NCBI RefSeq assembly: GCF_000013765.1
Contig: NC_007954.1
Span: forward strand, 4,278,001 to 4,342,000
From: Shewanella denitrificans OS217
Lineage (GTDB): Bacteria; Pseudomonadota; Gammaproteobacteria; Enterobacterales; Shewanellaceae
DNA: 64,000 nucleotides
Direction: 5' to 3'
The translations under genes and the position numbers were made by a program. Shown here piece after piece: positions 63,907 through 64,000 of the stretch. Every line of letters starts with the position of its first letter. Positions within the stretch are counted from its first letter, which is position 1. The notes under the pieces are model-generated. The model was not told the origin of the DNA and searched no databases. It was given only the letters and a program-made list of their open reading frames with translations.

Positions 63907-64000
63907 AATATAACCACTCGCCAAGGTCCAAATAAAACTTGAAGTCTGCCACAGTATTAGCGCTTTATTTGAAAAACTGTTTTTCATTTCACGGCAAATA

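Noticed and set aside
63820..64000. Spot 42 (spf) RNA after polA as in E. coli
   Set aside because: Only a plain terminator is visible and no matching sequence is recognised in the 180 bp left.

Overview
The window looks like a chromosomal segment of a Shewanella-type gammaproteobacterium. The evidence is a gammaproteobacterial 16S rRNA, split cytochrome c maturation operons with a small cytochrome c5 gene between them (the S. oneidensis ccm/scyA arrangement, from memory), and the housekeeping run prlC, rlmJ, rsmJ, waaA, kbl, tdh, glpE, glpG, elbB, polA. No species can be named from the sequence alone.

Layout. 1-1137: 5' three quarters of a 16S rRNA gene on the minus strand, with a boxA and two tandem rrn promoters behind it. 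2078-10187: cytochrome c biogenesis. ccmF-ccmG-ccmH run leftward, ccmI rightward, scyA leftward and ccmA-B-C-D-E rightward, covering heme export, the CcmE heme chaperone, apocytochrome thiol reduction and ligation. 10398-12807: AT-rich accessory DNA holding a small membrane protein, a frameshifted pseudogene and a HupE/UreJ-like plus membrane-anchored gene pair with a hairpin-rich leader. 13252-18669: a TIR-rich putative defence island. Three TIR-domain genes and a stand-alone SLOG-domain gene form one rightward operon; an IS481-type element with a clean 7-bp duplication follows; a fourth TIR gene on the opposite strand has its reading frame broken exactly at an A-AAA-AAC slippery heptamer. 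18858-25952: a decayed mobile-element module with three tyrosine-recombinase-type genes, a small coiled-coil helper and a HigA-like fragment. One recombinase is interrupted by an IS30-family element and carries a separate frameshift; another has an in-frame stop. 26131-27579: a DUF2235 (Tle1-like lipase) lipoprotein gene as likely cargo.

27944 to the end returns to typical Shewanella core genes: glutathione reductase, an outer-membrane protein, oligopeptidase A, a PilZ protein, a DUF2975/XRE pair, an alpha/beta hydrolase lipoprotein, a thioesterase, an RND efflux pair, a histidine kinase/response regulator/GGDEF-EAL signalling operon, a LemA-like protein, a lytic transglycosylase, an M28 peptidase, two rRNA methyltransferases, LPS inner-core genes, a TetR regulator with kbl-tdh, glpE-glpG, elbB and polA.

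The strongest candidate for a new system is the 13.2-18.7 kb TIR/SLOG island. It contains a ThsB-like TIR protein and a SLOG protein, the two halves of Thoeris-type nucleotide signalling, but no SIR2, macro-domain or transmembrane ThsA. Instead it has additional TIR proteins. I infer a Thoeris-related abortive-infection system in which a TIR protein is both signal producer and killer; this is untested.
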